Positions 18,478 to 27,530 of a stretch of 64,000 bases of DNA are shown in pieces. The stretch is from Dethiosulfovibrio salsuginis (GTDB lineage: Bacteria > Synergistota > Synergistia > Synergistales > Dethiosulfovibrionaceae). The stretch covers positions 62,001-126,000 of the forward strand of contig NZ_FXBB01000001.1 in NCBI RefSeq assembly GCF_900177735.1, given 5' to 3'. Each line of letters opens with the position of its first letter. The first letter of the stretch is position 1. The position numbers and the translations under genes are program-made. The notes under the pieces were generated by a model. The model saw only the letters and a program-made list of their open reading frames with translations. It did not search any database and was not told the DNA's origin.

Positions 18478-18879
18478 TTAGCTACGCCCACCGATATTCC
18501 ACGGTGAGCGGTCCAGACCCTCTAATCCCTCAAAGCGCCCCCAGCTGGTCCAGCTGTCCAAGCTTCCCTCTGTCTGAGGCTTTACGCTTAAAATCCTGAA
18601 ACCTCCGCCAATTTTAGCGACAAGAGCCCCTGTTATAGCCGCAACTATCTCGTCTGAAACTCCTGAGCTGGACGATATAGGCTGAGTCGCCGGGGTAGCC
18701 GGATTTTTTTTAGTCACCGCCGTCGAGGGCTTAGGGGCGGAAGACCCTAATTTAGCCTCGACGACAAACCTGATCCCGTATATTATGGCGGTTAACCCCA
18801 GAAGGACCATAAAGACTATGCTGAAAGCGATAAAAGATAGGGAAATCGCTCCCCCTGCTCCCTCAAAAACACCGTTCAT
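18478..18879 (-). CDS. mmdD: Decarboxylase small membrane subunit (OadG/MmdD family)
   Basis: A 133-aa protein with one N-terminal membrane helix (about residues 12-36), a Pro/Ser/Thr-rich linker, a helical [19 protein letters not shown] stretch typical of the gamma/delta subunit's soluble part, and a short C-terminal tail. In characterised complexes this subunit holds alpha and beta together at the membrane. It is encoded between the carboxyltransferase and the biotin carrier. Sequence conservation in this family is low, so assignment rests on topology, the helical stretch and position. Confidence 0.83.
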   Translation of the reverse strand: MNGVFEGAGGAISLSFIAFSIVFMVLLGLTAIIYGIRFVVEAKLGSSAPKPSTAVTKKNPATPATQPISSSSGVSDEIVAAITGALVAKIGGGFRILSVKPQTEGSLDSWTSWGRFEGLEGLDRSPWNIGGRS

Positions 18880-18895
18880 ATCAAGGCCTCGTTTC

Positions 18896-20455
18896 CTAGT
18901 GAGGCATTACGCCGTGTTTTTTCCGAGGAGGCGATTTACGCTTTGTCCTGTTGGACTGAAGGGCTAAGATAATCTCCTGTCGAGTTTCCTCCGGGAGGAT
19001 TACTTTATCGACCAATCCTCTGCTGGCGGCCTGGTAGGGGTTGGCGAAGGCCACCTCGTACTCGTCGATTTTCTTCTGCCTCATAGCCTGCTGATCCTCC
19101 GCAGCGGCGATCTCTTTGCGGAAGATGATGTTGGCTGCACCCTCTGCACCCATAACGGCTATCTGGGCCTGAGGCCACGCCAAGACGGTGTCTGCACCTA
19201 AGGATTTAGCACACATACCCAGGTATGCTCCTCCGTAGGCCTTGCGAAGCACGACGGAGATAAGGGGAACGGTAGCCTCACTGTAGGCGTACAGGAGCTT
19301 CGCTCCGTGGCGAATGATTCCGCCCCATTCCTGACTCTTTCCAGGCAGGTAGCCGGGAACGTCGATCAACGTAACTATAGGGATGTTGAAAGCGTCGCAG
19401 TGCCGTATAAACCTGCTGGCCTTGTCTGAGTTGTCTATGTCAAGACAACCAGCCATGTTGTTGGCCTGGTTGGCCACGATACCGACGGACTGACCACCGA
19501 AAGATGCGTAGCCTATCACTACGTTTCTAGCCCACATAGGCTGAACCTCTACGAACTTGCCGTCGTCGACTATTTTGGAGATAACGTCCCTGACGTCGTA
19601 AGCCTTGTTGGGGTTTGTGGGGACGATATTTCTCAGATCCAGCTCCGCCCTGTTGGGGCTGTCGGAGGTCTTTTTTAAAGGAGCGTCACACATGTTATTG
19701 CTGGGAAGAAAGCCGAGAACCTCCCTGATCTGGTTGAAGCACTGGGTCTCGTCGTCGGCGAAGAAGTGGGCGTTTCCGGAGCGGCTGTTGTGGGTCATAG
19801 CCCCACCGAGCTCCTCACTGGTGACCTCTTCCCCGGTTACGGCCTTTATGACCGCAGGTCCGGTTATATGCATAATTCCGGTCTTGTTCACCATAAAGAT
19901 GTAGTCCGTAAGAGCAGGGCTATACACAGCTCCACCGGCGGTGGGTCCTACGATAACCGAGATCTGAGGGACAACACCGCTGGCCTGGGTGTTTTTATAA
20001 AAAATCTCGCCGTACCCGTTAAGGGAGTCGACGGCCTCCTGAATTCTGGCGCCACCGCTATCGTTTATACCGACCACAGGGGCCCCATTCTGAAGGGCTA
20101 GATCCATGACCTTACAGATTTTTTTGGCGTGCATCTCCCCGAGAGAGCCTCCGAGTACGGTGAAGTCCTGGCTGAAAACGTAGACTTTACGTCCCTCGAC
20201 GGTACCCCATCCAGTAACCACACCGTCTCCGGGGAAAACCGATTTTTCCATCCCGAAGTTGTGGCAACGATGCTCTACGTATTCGTCTATTTCGACAAAA
20301 GATCCCTTGTCGAGAAGCAGGTCTATTCTCTCCCTGGCGGTGAGTTTGCCCTTTTCTTTCTGCTTGGCGATAGCCTTCTCTCCGCCGCCCAGACTTACCT
20401 GTTTTCTCTTTTCCAGGAGCCCGTTACACAGCTCGTCGATTGACTTGATTGCCAT
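18896..20455 (-). CDS. mmdA: Methylmalonyl-CoA decarboxylase alpha subunit (acyl-CoA carboxyltransferase)
   Basis: Transfers the carboxyl group of methylmalonyl-CoA to biotin on MmdC. A 519-aa protein of the crotonase-fold carboxyltransferase family with the N-half oxyanion site GGSLGEMHAKKI and NDSGGARIQEAVDSL, and the C-half DVPGYLPG and KAYGGAYLGM segments. Start ATG is preceded by GGAGGGAAAGG. Acyl-CoA carboxylases use close relatives of this subunit, but the adjacent mmdB/C/D genes and mutase genes point to decarboxylation coupled to Na+ export. It lies 12 nt after meaB. Confidence 0.93.
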   Translation of the reverse strand: MAIKSIDELCNGLLEKRKQVSLGGGEKAIAKQKEKGKLTARERIDLLLDKGSFVEIDEYVEHRCHNFGMEKSVFPGDGVVTGWGTVEGRKVYVFSQDFTVLGGSLGEMHAKKICKVMDLALQNGAPVVGINDSGGARIQEAVDSLNGYGEIFYKNTQASGVVPQISVIVGPTAGGAVYSPALTDYIFMVNKTGIMHITGPAVIKAVTGEEVTSEELGGAMTHNSRSGNAHFFADDETQCFNQIREVLGFLPSNNMCDAPLKKTSDSPNRAELDLRNIVPTNPNKAYDVRDVISKIVDDGKFVEVQPMWARNVVIGYASFGGQSVGIVANQANNMAGCLDIDNSDKASRFIRHCDAFNIPIVTLIDVPGYLPGKSQEWGGIIRHGAKLLYAYSEATVPLISVVLRKAYGGAYLGMCAKSLGADTVLAWPQAQIAVMGAEGAANIIFRKEIAAAEDQQAMRQKKIDEYEVAFANPYQAASRGLVDKVILPEETRQEIILALQSNRTKRKSPPRKKHGVMPH

Positions 20456-20467
20456 TCCCTTTCCCTC

Positions 20468-21421
20468 CTAAACTAATTGACCGGACCGAATTTTGGTTAA
20501 AGCACCGTTCAAAACATCCTGCGCTACGCTGTAAGGATCGGTCTCCCTGTTATACAGCTCCTCTATGATTCGTCCCTCCCGTCGCTCTTCCCACGCGGAC
20601 TCGGTGATCTTCGCGATACGGCGACGAACAATCTCCTCCACCTCCCACTGAAGCCTCTTTCTGAGTCGATCAGCCCCCTCCTCAGAGCTTCTCATGTGTT
20701 TTAGATGATCCTCTATAATAGACTGAAGCTCATCAAGCCCACTACCGGTGGCTGCGGAAGTCATATGAACAGGCTGAGTCCAGCCTTCTCCGGTATGGAA
20801 CATCTTTATCATAAGGCGAACCTCTGCGGCAACCTTGTCGGCTCCCTCTCGATCCGCCTTGTTGATGACAAAAAGGTCAGCGATCTCCATTATACCAGCC
20901 TTCATTATCTGCATATCGTCGCCCATCCCTGGGACGAGAACCAGACACACAGTATCGGCTATCCTGACTATATCTATCTCCGACTGTCCTACCCCTACGG
21001 TCTCTATAATAACCACATCTTTACCGCAGGCGTCTAAGACTAGGGCTCCCTCGTAGGTGGTCTTGCTAAGACCACCTAGAGAGCCTCTGCTGCCCATGCT
21101 CCTTATGTAGACACCGGGATCACCGCTATGTTCCTGCATTCTGATTCTATCCGCAAGGATCGCTCCTCCACTGAAAGGACTGGATGGGTCTACAGCTATA
21201 ACCCCGACGGTCTTGCCCTGTCGGCGGAGGGTCCCGATCATCTTGTTAACCAAGGAGCTCTTTCCCGATCCTGGACTTCCTGTTACCCCTATAATATGAG
21301 CTTTGCCTGTATGAGGGTATATAGATCTCATTATCTCTTCGGATCGAGATGTCTCGTTCTCTACCTCCGATATGAGCCTGGCTATGGCTCTGACATCACC
21401 GGACAGGGCTTTGTCTATCAT
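20468..21421 (-). CDS. meaB: Methylmalonyl-CoA mutase-associated GTPase (MeaB/ArgK family)
   Basis: G3E-family GTPase that loads and protects the B12 cofactor of methylmalonyl-CoA mutase. The 317-aa protein has GSPGSGKSS at 48-56, the DPSSPFSGGAILADRIRM stretch, the ETVGVGQSE switch motif and the base-recognition NKAD near residue 191. Position between the B12 subunit of the mutase and the decarboxylase gene supports the mutase-chaperone role over the older ArgK kinase name. Confidence 0.95.
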   Translation of the reverse strand: MIDKALSGDVRAIARLISEVENETSRSEEIMRSIYPHTGKAHIIGVTGSPGSGKSSLVNKMIGTLRRQGKTVGVIAVDPSSPFSGGAILADRIRMQEHSGDPGVYIRSMGSRGSLGGLSKTTYEGALVLDACGKDVVIIETVGVGQSEIDIVRIADTVCLVLVPGMGDDMQIMKAGIMEIADLFVINKADREGADKVAAEVRLMIKMFHTGEGWTQPVHMTSAATGSGLDELQSIIEDHLKHMRSSEEGADRLRKRLQWEVEEIVRRRIAKITESAWEERREGRIIEELYNRETDPYSVAQDVLNGALTKIRSGQLV

Positions 21422-21428
21422 AACGGAG

Positions 21429-21842
21429 TTACTCTGCTTTTCTCTTCTCTGCTACGGCGTTCTCCAGCCAGCTGACGCAGGTGCTAGTAGGAGTACCTGG
21501 ACCAAAGATCGCCCCTGCTCCCATTTCGACCAGCCCGGGTATCTCTGACTCTGGGATAACCCCTCCGCCAAAGACGATGATATCTCCCGCATCCCTTGAG
21601 GCAAGCCCGTCTATTATAGCCTTAAAGTAATGGTGGTGAGCACCGGAAAGGATGCTAATCCCTATTGCGTCCACATCCTCCTGTATTGCGGTGTCCACTA
21701 TCTGATCCACCGTCTGCCTGAGACCGGTATAGATTACTTCCATACCTGCGTCTCTGAGAGCTCTGGCTATGACCTTAGCCCCTCTATCGTGCCCGTCAAG
21801 ACCTGGTTTTGCCACTACAACCCTTATTTTACGATCGCTCAT
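21429..21842 (-). CDS. Methylmalonyl-CoA mutase, small B12-binding subunit
   Basis: Carries adenosylcobalamin for the mutase. The protein of about 137 aa has the base-off/His-on signature DGHDRG (D16, H18, G21), then the SILSGAHH and GGGVIPESEIP segments of the B12-binding Rossmann domain. The start at 21842 (MSDRKIRVVVAKPGLDG) is preferred over a TTG six codons upstream because GGGGGAG lies 8 nt before it. Having this domain as a separate polypeptide is the split, archaeal-type arrangement. It is 7 nt upstream of meaB. Confidence 0.94.
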   Translation of the reverse strand: MSDRKIRVVVAKPGLDGHDRGAKVIARALRDAGMEVIYTGLRQTVDQIVDTAIQEDVDAIGISILSGAHHHYFKAIIDGLASRDAGDIIVFGGGVIPESEIPGLVEMGAGAIFGPGTPTSTCVSWLENAVAEKRKAE

Positions 21843-21872
21843 GTAACAGTCTCCCCCCAACTGAATAGCGTC

Positions 21873-23555
21873 CTAAAGGACGATGTTTTCCTTGTACTCG
21901 CCGAACTCTTCCCTGAGAACCCCGCAAATCTCTCCCTCGGTGGTGTAGCACCTTACCGCATCCAGTATGGAGGGCATCAAGTTAGCGGTTTCATCCTTAG
22001 CGACCTCTCTGATAGAGCTAAGTGCGTTGGTGACGGCGATATTGTCCCTCTTCTCCCTGAGCTCCTTGAGTTTTCTGGCCTGGTTGGTTCCCACCGATTC
22101 GTCGACCTTAAGGAGCTGGAGAGAACCAGCCTCCTCCTCCACGGTGAATTTGTTGACCCCTACGACGACTCTGTCGTTATTCTCTATCGACAGCTGATAA
22201 TCGTAAGCAGCATCCTGGATCTGCTTCTGGACGTAGCCCTTTTCTATCGCGGTCATCATGCCACCCATCTCGTCGATCTTTGAGATGTAGTCCATAGCCT
22301 GTGCCTCTATTTCGTTGGTGAGGCTCTCTATTGCGTAGGATCCGGCCATAGGATCGATAGTGTTACATACCCCAGACTCGTGGGCAATTATCTGCTGGGT
22401 CTTGAGAGCTATTCTTACGCTCTTCTCGGTAGGAAGGGCCAAGGCCTCGTCCATACTGTTGGTGTGGAGCGATTGGGTTCCTCCTAATACAGCGGCAAGA
22501 GCCTGAACCGTCACCCTGGCGATGTTGTTCTCCGGTTGCTGAGCGGTAAGGGTACAGCCTCCGGTCTGGGTGTGGAACCTGAGAGGAAGTGCCTTAGGAT
22601 CGGTGACACCAAAGCGCTCTTTAAGGATTCTGGCCCAGAGTCTCCTCGCCGCACGGAACTTAGCTATCTCCTCGATAAAATCGTTGTGGGCGTTGAAGAA
22701 GAAGGAAAGCCTCTTACCGAAGACGTTAGGATCAAGACCAGCTTTGATAGCAGCCTCAACATAGGCTATACCGTCGGCTAAGGTGAAGGCTACCTCCTGC
22801 ACAGCCGTGCTACCGGCTTCCCTGATATGGTATCCGGAAATCGAAATAGTATTCCATTTCGGCACATTTTTGCTGCAAAAATCGAAGATATTGGTTATAA
22901 GCCTCATCGATGGCTTAGGAGGAAATATGTAGGTTCCTCTAGCGATGTACTCTTTGAGGATATCGTTCTGTATGGTTCCAGAAAGCTGGTCCATAGCGAC
23001 GCCCTGTTTCTCCGCTACGCCGATATACATAGCCAGCAAAACGGAGGAGGGTGCGTTAATCGTCATAGAGGTGGATACTTTATCGAGAGGAATACCGTCG
23101 AAAAGGATCTCCATGTCCGCCATACTGTCTATGGCGACACCGACCTTGCCCACCTCTCCTGCCGCCATGTGATGATCCGAGTCGTAACCGATCTGGGTAG
23201 GCAGATCGAAAGCCACCGAAAGCCCCATCGTTCCTTGATCGAGCAACATACGATATCGGCGGTTGGAGTCCTCAGCGGTAGCAAAACCGGCGTACTGACG
23301 CATCGTCCAAAAACGACCTCTGTACTGGGTCTCCTGAACGCCTCTGGTGTAGGGGAAAGATCCAGGGACACCTAGATCTTCGTTGTAGTTAACCCCCTCT
23401 ATGTCCGTAGGCGTATAGAGACGTTTCAGAGGGATCCCTCCACCGGTGGTGAAGTTCTCTCTCCGTTCGGGACGCTTAGGCAGAGATTTCTCCACCGAAG
23501 CATCATAACTTTCCTTCAACTTTCTTACCTCTTCCAGAATCGCCTTATCAAACAC
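21873..23555 (-). CDS. Methylmalonyl-CoA mutase, large catalytic subunit
   Basis: Adenosylcobalamin-dependent interconversion of succinyl-CoA and (R)-methylmalonyl-CoA. The 560-aa TIM-barrel subunit has [15 protein letters not shown] near 85-100, the pattern of true methylmalonyl-CoA mutases, unlike isobutyryl- or ethylmalonyl-CoA mutases, then [20 protein letters not shown] and SGYHIREAG. The B12 domain is absent here and supplied by the next gene. It opens the mutase-MeaB-decarboxylase cluster, converting succinyl-CoA towards propionyl-CoA. No epimerase gene is present in the cluster. Confidence 0.95.
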   Translation of the reverse strand: MFDKAILEEVRKLKESYDASVEKSLPKRPERRENFTTGGGIPLKRLYTPTDIEGVNYNEDLGVPGSFPYTRGVQETQYRGRFWTMRQYAGFATAEDSNRRYRMLLDQGTMGLSVAFDLPTQIGYDSDHHMAAGEVGKVGVAIDSMADMEILFDGIPLDKVSTSMTINAPSSVLLAMYIGVAEKQGVAMDQLSGTIQNDILKEYIARGTYIFPPKPSMRLITNIFDFCSKNVPKWNTISISGYHIREAGSTAVQEVAFTLADGIAYVEAAIKAGLDPNVFGKRLSFFFNAHNDFIEEIAKFRAARRLWARILKERFGVTDPKALPLRFHTQTGGCTLTAQQPENNIARVTVQALAAVLGGTQSLHTNSMDEALALPTEKSVRIALKTQQIIAHESGVCNTIDPMAGSYAIESLTNEIEAQAMDYISKIDEMGGMMTAIEKGYVQKQIQDAAYDYQLSIENNDRVVVGVNKFTVEEEAGSLQLLKVDESVGTNQARKLKELREKRDNIAVTNALSSIREVAKDETANLMPSILDAVRCYTTEGEICGVLREEFGEYKENIVL

Positions 23556-23580
23556 TGTATTTCCCCCTTAGTGTACGTTA

Positions 23581-25410
23581 TTACCTTAGCATATCGGGCC
23601 AGATAGGCAACCAACCTCGATAAGAGATCATACCAAAATCTGCGATGGTTGATAACATGTTTTTGCTGGGATATCCAGACGAAGATATAGTCTCTGGATA
23701 AAATATATTGAAAACAAAGCTTTTTGTTTTTAAGCCTTTCAGATCACCATCTGATAGACTTTCAGAATAGTAAACGTTTCCGCCTGTGTTTTCAAGCACC
23801 GAAATGAGAAAATCTGAAGGGGTTTTCGTACCCCATACGGACAGACTCACTCCGTTAATTTTACAAAAATTAAATAACCACAAAAAATCATCTTCATTGG
23901 CTTGAATCTCACTATCTACTACGATTTGAGAGAATCCAGGGTTTTGTTCCCAGATTTTTCTGACTGATCTTTCTAGTTCTCCAATCTCAGAGACCGAGTC
24001 CCAAAGGTCACCGTTAAACTTATACCTGTTTTCCGGTGCGACTATCACAGCGGTTAAATCCCGTCCTTTAGCCTCAAATATACGCCCACCTTTCATGGTG
24101 TCCTGCCAGACCGACGATAGCACCCCCCTCTGGGAGTGGATATAGCTGGTAAAGGGAGATGAAAGGCTTACCGATACCTCGACGACCTGCCCGGTATCCT
24201 CGTTAATTGTGTCGGTTTTAGGCCCAAAGAGGCCAGTTGCCAGAATGAGACCTTCTTTTTTCCCTGGGACGGCCTCCAGCACGGTAATATCCCTTCCGTC
24301 GGAGGAGATCAGGAAGATACGGTCTTGGCTCTTTAAAAGGCATAAAGCCTCAGGAACCGCTATTCTATCCACCTCAAGCCATTCTTTGCTCATGTCCATG
24401 GAAAAAACCGATAAAAAACCGTTGTCCGACAGGACCAAAAGATCGCCAGTAGGGCCCCATATTACCGAGCGGGGAGTAGAGACTTCCAAGGATATATAGG
24501 GAACTTCCTTTCCCCAGGATAAAAGGTAAACCCTGTCGTTTCGTCTATCGGAAATAGCTAGAGTCCCTCCTCTCGCGGCTATCCCTCTCGGCTCAAATAA
24601 GTCACCTTCCTCTGGACTCCAACTGCCCAGTGAGTTTAGATCGGGATAGCTATAAAAATCGATTTTTCTGCCAAGAGGGGATGATACGGCCAGGACAGAG
24701 GAGGACAAAAAAGCGACAGAGTCAGAGCCAGATCGAACATCCCCGGACCTTATCGTGACAAACTCCTCCCCTTGATCCTCAAATTCGACAAGGGCTCCAT
24801 CTTTACCTAAGACGACAAATCGGCTGTAACTGAGAAAGAGGAGATCTGAGGGGCCGCTGAAGGCGATATTTCTCATTCTACCAGGCTCCAGTATTTGAAC
24901 CTGATCTGCCAAACTATCGGCTAATCCTACTTTAGATCCAAAGCTACTTCCATCGCTTAATCCTATGGTTCCGACAGAGGTTCTGGGAGAAAGCTCAAAA
25001 AACAGTTTAAGAGGCTGTTTATATCCAGCGTAATCCGTTGGGTTGTAACGGCTGTCGTTGGAATAAACCTCCTCTATCGCTGATAGGATCTTTTTTGCCG
25101 TGTGGTCTCTGGGCCTGACCTCAAGATAGGATCGGAGGTCGGTCATACTTCCGTTGAGATCTCCCTTGTTTTGACGGATCAGGGCTCTGAGAAGATATCC
25201 ATCGATGTTGTATGGATCTGCACTCAGACTCATATCGGTTAACTCCTCCGCGTCCCAGTACCTCCTGTCCAACAGGGCTTTGTAGGCTTCAAAAAAGAGC
25301 TTTTCAGACCCAAGCCTATCGGTTTGAGGAGGCTGAACCAATTCTTGAGAAAAAGCAGGTCTAGATATCAACAGGGAAGCACAAAAAAACAGAACTCCCA
25401 GAAACCTCAT
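23581..25410 (-). CDS. Secreted TPR / beta-propeller-like protein with C-terminal VWA-like region (function unknown)
   Basis: A 609-aa exported protein. Residues 1-21 form a signal peptide ending near AFSQ. Residues about 30-115 contain two TPR-like repeats (YKALLDRRYWDAEEL; YLLRALIRQNKGDLNGSM). Residues about 170-400 show repeated strands of the NHL/propeller type, for example SRFVVLGKDGALVEF and GIAARGGTLAISDRRNDRVYLL. The last 170 residues contain VDSEIQANEDDFLWLFNFCK and VSLSVWGTKTPSDFLISVL followed by a TGGNVYY segment, a layout resembling the end of a VWA domain. No family is recognised for the whole protein. It lies 25 nt upstream of the mutase gene and 4 nt after a small membrane protein gene. 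Confidence 0.65.
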   Translation of the reverse strand: MRFLGVLFFCASLLISRPAFSQELVQPPQTDRLGSEKLFFEAYKALLDRRYWDAEELTDMSLSADPYNIDGYLLRALIRQNKGDLNGSMTDLRSYLEVRPRDHTAKKILSAIEEVYSNDSRYNPTDYAGYKQPLKLFFELSPRTSVGTIGLSDGSSFGSKVGLADSLADQVQILEPGRMRNIAFSGPSDLLFLSYSRFVVLGKDGALVEFEDQGEEFVTIRSGDVRSGSDSVAFLSSSVLAVSSPLGRKIDFYSYPDLNSLGSWSPEEGDLFEPRGIAARGGTLAISDRRNDRVYLLSWGKEVPYISLEVSTPRSVIWGPTGDLLVLSDNGFLSVFSMDMSKEWLEVDRIAVPEALCLLKSQDRIFLISSDGRDITVLEAVPGKKEGLILATGLFGPKTDTINEDTGQVVEVSVSLSSPFTSYIHSQRGVLSSVWQDTMKGGRIFEAKGRDLTAVIVAPENRYKFNGDLWDSVSEIGELERSVRKIWEQNPGFSQIVVDSEIQANEDDFLWLFNFCKINGVSLSVWGTKTPSDFLISVLENTGGNVYYSESLSDGDLKGLKTKSFVFNIFYPETISSSGYPSKNMLSTIADFGMISYRGWLPIWPDMLR

Positions 25411-25413
25411 AGC

Positions 25414-25650
25414 TCAGAAACCTCCTCCGAGGATCTCTCTTCCTGCGAATGAAGCAAGCCCAAGGGTTATAGCTGCGGCAAAAAGGAAACCGATAAGAAT
25501 TCTAAGGTACATAATCATTGTATCCCCTCCAGGCAGCACTCCCTCGGAAATCCTTCTTATTACCCTGGCGAAGAACAAAGAAAGACCAAAGCACCCTAAC
25601 CCCAGCAACGCCTGAAGGTTGACTATAGGTATGTTTTTTAGCAAATTCAT
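25414..25650 (-). CDS. Small two-helix membrane protein, unknown
   Basis: A 78-aa protein with two hydrophobic segments (about 9-30 and 46-68) separated by a loop with RVIRRISEGVLPGGD. An AGGAGGT site four nt before ATG makes it a credible gene despite its size. It is the first gene after the strong terminator at 25683-25720 and sits 4 nt ahead of the secreted TPR/propeller gene, so the two are probably co-expressed and may act together at the membrane. No family recognised. Confidence 0.7.
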   Translation of the reverse strand: MNLLKNIPIVNLQALLGLGCFGLSLFFARVIRRISEGVLPGGDTMIMYLRILIGFLFAAAITLGLASFAGREILGGGF

Positions 25651-25682
25651 AATACCTCCTATTTATCTTAATTAAATATTAT

Positions 25683-25720
25683 AAAATAGCGGAAAGAGGA
25701 AATCCTCTTTCCGCTATTTT
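25683..25720 (-). terminator. Intrinsic terminator after the oxidoreductase gene
   Basis: An 18-bp perfect stem (arm AAAATAGCGGAAAGAGGA) with a 2-base loop, followed in the minus direction by a T-rich stretch (TTTTATAATATTTAATT). A-rich and T-rich flanks could make it work in both directions. It separates the operon ending at 25757 from the one starting at 25650. Confidence 0.9.
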
Positions 25721-25756
25721 ACGCTACTTTTTATGAGTTCGCACAGGTCTTGTCTC

Positions 25757-26722
25757 CTATATGACCTTTTTTTCCTGCATAGGCCTATCACCGTGGATCT
25801 GCTTCAGTATTTCAACAGCTATCTCTAACGCTCTTTTACCGTCGGATATCCCGACTAACGGCTGCTTTCCTTCCCTAACACATCCCACAAAATGCTGTAA
25901 TTCCAGTTTGAGGGGCTCACTCTTAGGGAATATAGGGTGCTCTATTATCTCGACTAAGCCCGATCCTGTTTGGTTTACACAGCGGTGGATAGAGACATCC
26001 TGGGTCTCATAATTTATGGACAGATATCGCTCCGGTTCCATTATCTCCATCTGTCTTAACCTTCTCTCCGAGACCCTGCTAACCAGTATGTGAGCCATCG
26101 CCCCATTTTCAAACGAAAGCTGAGCGGAGGCTATATCCTCGTGGTTTGAGCGTATTTTTTGACCCGTAGCGGAGATGTTAACGATTTTTGATTTCACAAG
26201 GGATAGTATTATGTCTATGTCGTGAATCATCAGGTCCATAACTACCCCAACGTCGCTTATCCTCGGTGAGAAGGGACCAAGACGCCGTGACTGTAAGAAC
26301 ATAGGGGTGTTCGATATCTTGGAAACATACTGAATCGCGCTGTTAAACCTCTCTATATGCCCAACCTGTAGGACGAGATCTTTTTTCGCCGCCAGGGATA
26401 AAAGCTCTTCAGCCTCGGTAACGGTGGTAGTTACAGGTTTCTCTATAAGGACATTGATACCTCTGGATAAGGCTTTTTTTGCTACTTCAAAATGAGCGGT
26501 AGTAGGTACAACTATGCTTATACCATCCGGTCTCGCGCTGTCCAGAAAACTATCTATATCGTCGTAGTAAGGAGCCCCCAAGTGTTGTCCTATGGCAGAG
26601 GCCCGTTCTCCGTTGGCATCTACCACTCCAACCAGCTGAGCACCTAGTATTTCGGTATATATTCTAGCGTGATGTTGACCTAGATGCCCAACTCCAACCA
26701 CACCCATCCTTTTTAATTCCAC
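25757..26722 (-). CDS. Gfo/Idh/MocA-family NAD(P)-dependent oxidoreductase
   Basis: A Rossmann-fold dehydrogenase with the N-terminal MGVVGVGHLGQHHARIY nucleotide-binding motif and the family signature HFEVAKKALSRGINVLIEKP (EKP carries the catalytic lysine), followed by GHIERFN and a C-terminal substrate domain. The start at 26722 (GTG; VELKRMGVVGVG) is chosen because GGAG lies 8 nt before it; an upstream GTG at 26806 has no ribosome site and adds 28 non-conserved residues. Members act on sugars or sugar nucleotides; some close relatives make 3-keto-UDP-GlcNAc for amino-linked lipid A. The substrate here is unknown. Last gene before a strong terminator. Confidence 0.87.
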   Translation of the reverse strand: MELKRMGVVGVGHLGQHHARIYTEILGAQLVGVVDANGERASAIGQHLGAPYYDDIDSFLDSARPDGISIVVPTTAHFEVAKKALSRGINVLIEKPVTTTVTEAEELLSLAAKKDLVLQVGHIERFNSAIQYVSKISNTPMFLQSRRLGPFSPRISDVGVVMDLMIHDIDIILSLVKSKIVNISATGQKIRSNHEDIASAQLSFENGAMAHILVSRVSERRLRQMEIMEPERYLSINYETQDVSIHRCVNQTGSGLVEIIEHPIFPKSEPLKLELQHFVGCVREGKQPLVGISDGKRALEIAVEILKQIHGDRPMQEKKVI

Positions 26723-26816
26723 AGTAGTCACTCCAATCAGACTCGTCTTTTTACGTCCTCTTCCAGGATTATCCCCTAACTGAGGTAAAAGTGGCATCCT
26801 CAACACTTTACGACCA

Positions 26817-27530
26817 CTAGAAGTAGGTTAACAATACCATCCTCTCCTTTTGCCATCCTTTCCGGTAGGAAAAAAACTTATCCTCCCGACAGGAGGTGCA
26901 GTCAGGGCAGGACACGATATTCTCAGAGGGAATTCCAAGTTCCATCAATTGATGACATATTAGACAAGGGAGGTCGAAAAAGACTACGTTACCGTCAACC
27001 GAAAAAAATTTATAACCGATAGTTTTCATGGCTTTTTGAGTCCAGGGATCATCCAGCTTCCTACCGTAGCAACAAGGACCGATACCAGGGCCAATCCAGG
27101 CGAAAGAGTTTTTAGTGTCTACATTCAGTTTAACACGAGCGATTTCCAATCCAGAGGCCACTATGTTTTCGATAGTCCCTTTGAAACCTGAATGTAAAGC
27201 AAGCCTCCATGGAGTCCCTGCTCCGCTGGAGATGAGGACCGGAAAGCAATCGGCTACCTGAATAGAGGCTACGGTATCGCCTTTTGTTAGCAAAATACCG
27301 TCTCCCTCGGGCCTATCGGGCAGGGAGGGACCATCGGTCAATATGACATTACCATGAACTTGAAGAGGGGATATAATCCTATATCGAGGATCTACAACCT
27401 TTTCCAGGATATACTTTTGAGGTGACAAAAGGTCGTTTTTCAAAAACAGCCTGCCTTTGACCTCCTCGTCTAAGATCAAGTCCATAGCAGGAAGCCCCGC
27501 TATAGACGACTCAACGAAACGGGGAATCAT
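26817..27530 (-). CDS. pgeF: Laccase-domain protein (PgeF/YfiH, peptidoglycan editing)
   Basis: Member of the DUF152/YfiH family. Characterised homologues hydrolyse misincorporated L-serine from UDP-MurNAc-L-Ser (PgeF) or act as purine nucleosidases in other species. The 237-aa product has the PLQVHG, HSGFKGT (usually HAGWRG) and GIGPCCYG motifs that hold the zinc ligands. Its ATG lies inside an A9 run at the end of folC, overlapping it by 20 nt, with no separate ribosome site, so translation is probably coupled to folC. Confidence 0.87.
   Translation of the reverse strand: MIPRFVESSIAGLPAMDLILDEEVKGRLFLKNDLLSPQKYILEKVVDPRYRIISPLQVHGNVILTDGPSLPDRPEGDGILLTKGDTVASIQVADCFPVLISSGAGTPWRLALHSGFKGTIENIVASGLEIARVKLNVDTKNSFAWIGPGIGPCCYGRKLDDPWTQKAMKTIGYKFFSVDGNVVFFDLPCLICHQLMELGIPSENIVSCPDCTSCREDKFFSYRKGWQKERMVLLTYF

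Noticed and set aside
23556-23580. Possible cobalamin riboswitch ahead of the mutase genes
   Set aside because: Only 25 nt separate the mutase from the upstream coding region; there is no space for the element and no B12-box sequence was seen.
26723-26806. N-terminal extension of the Gfo/Idh/MocA oxidoreductase
   Set aside because: The 28 extra residues precede the normal Rossmann start and have no ribosome site, whereas a GTG at 26722 does.
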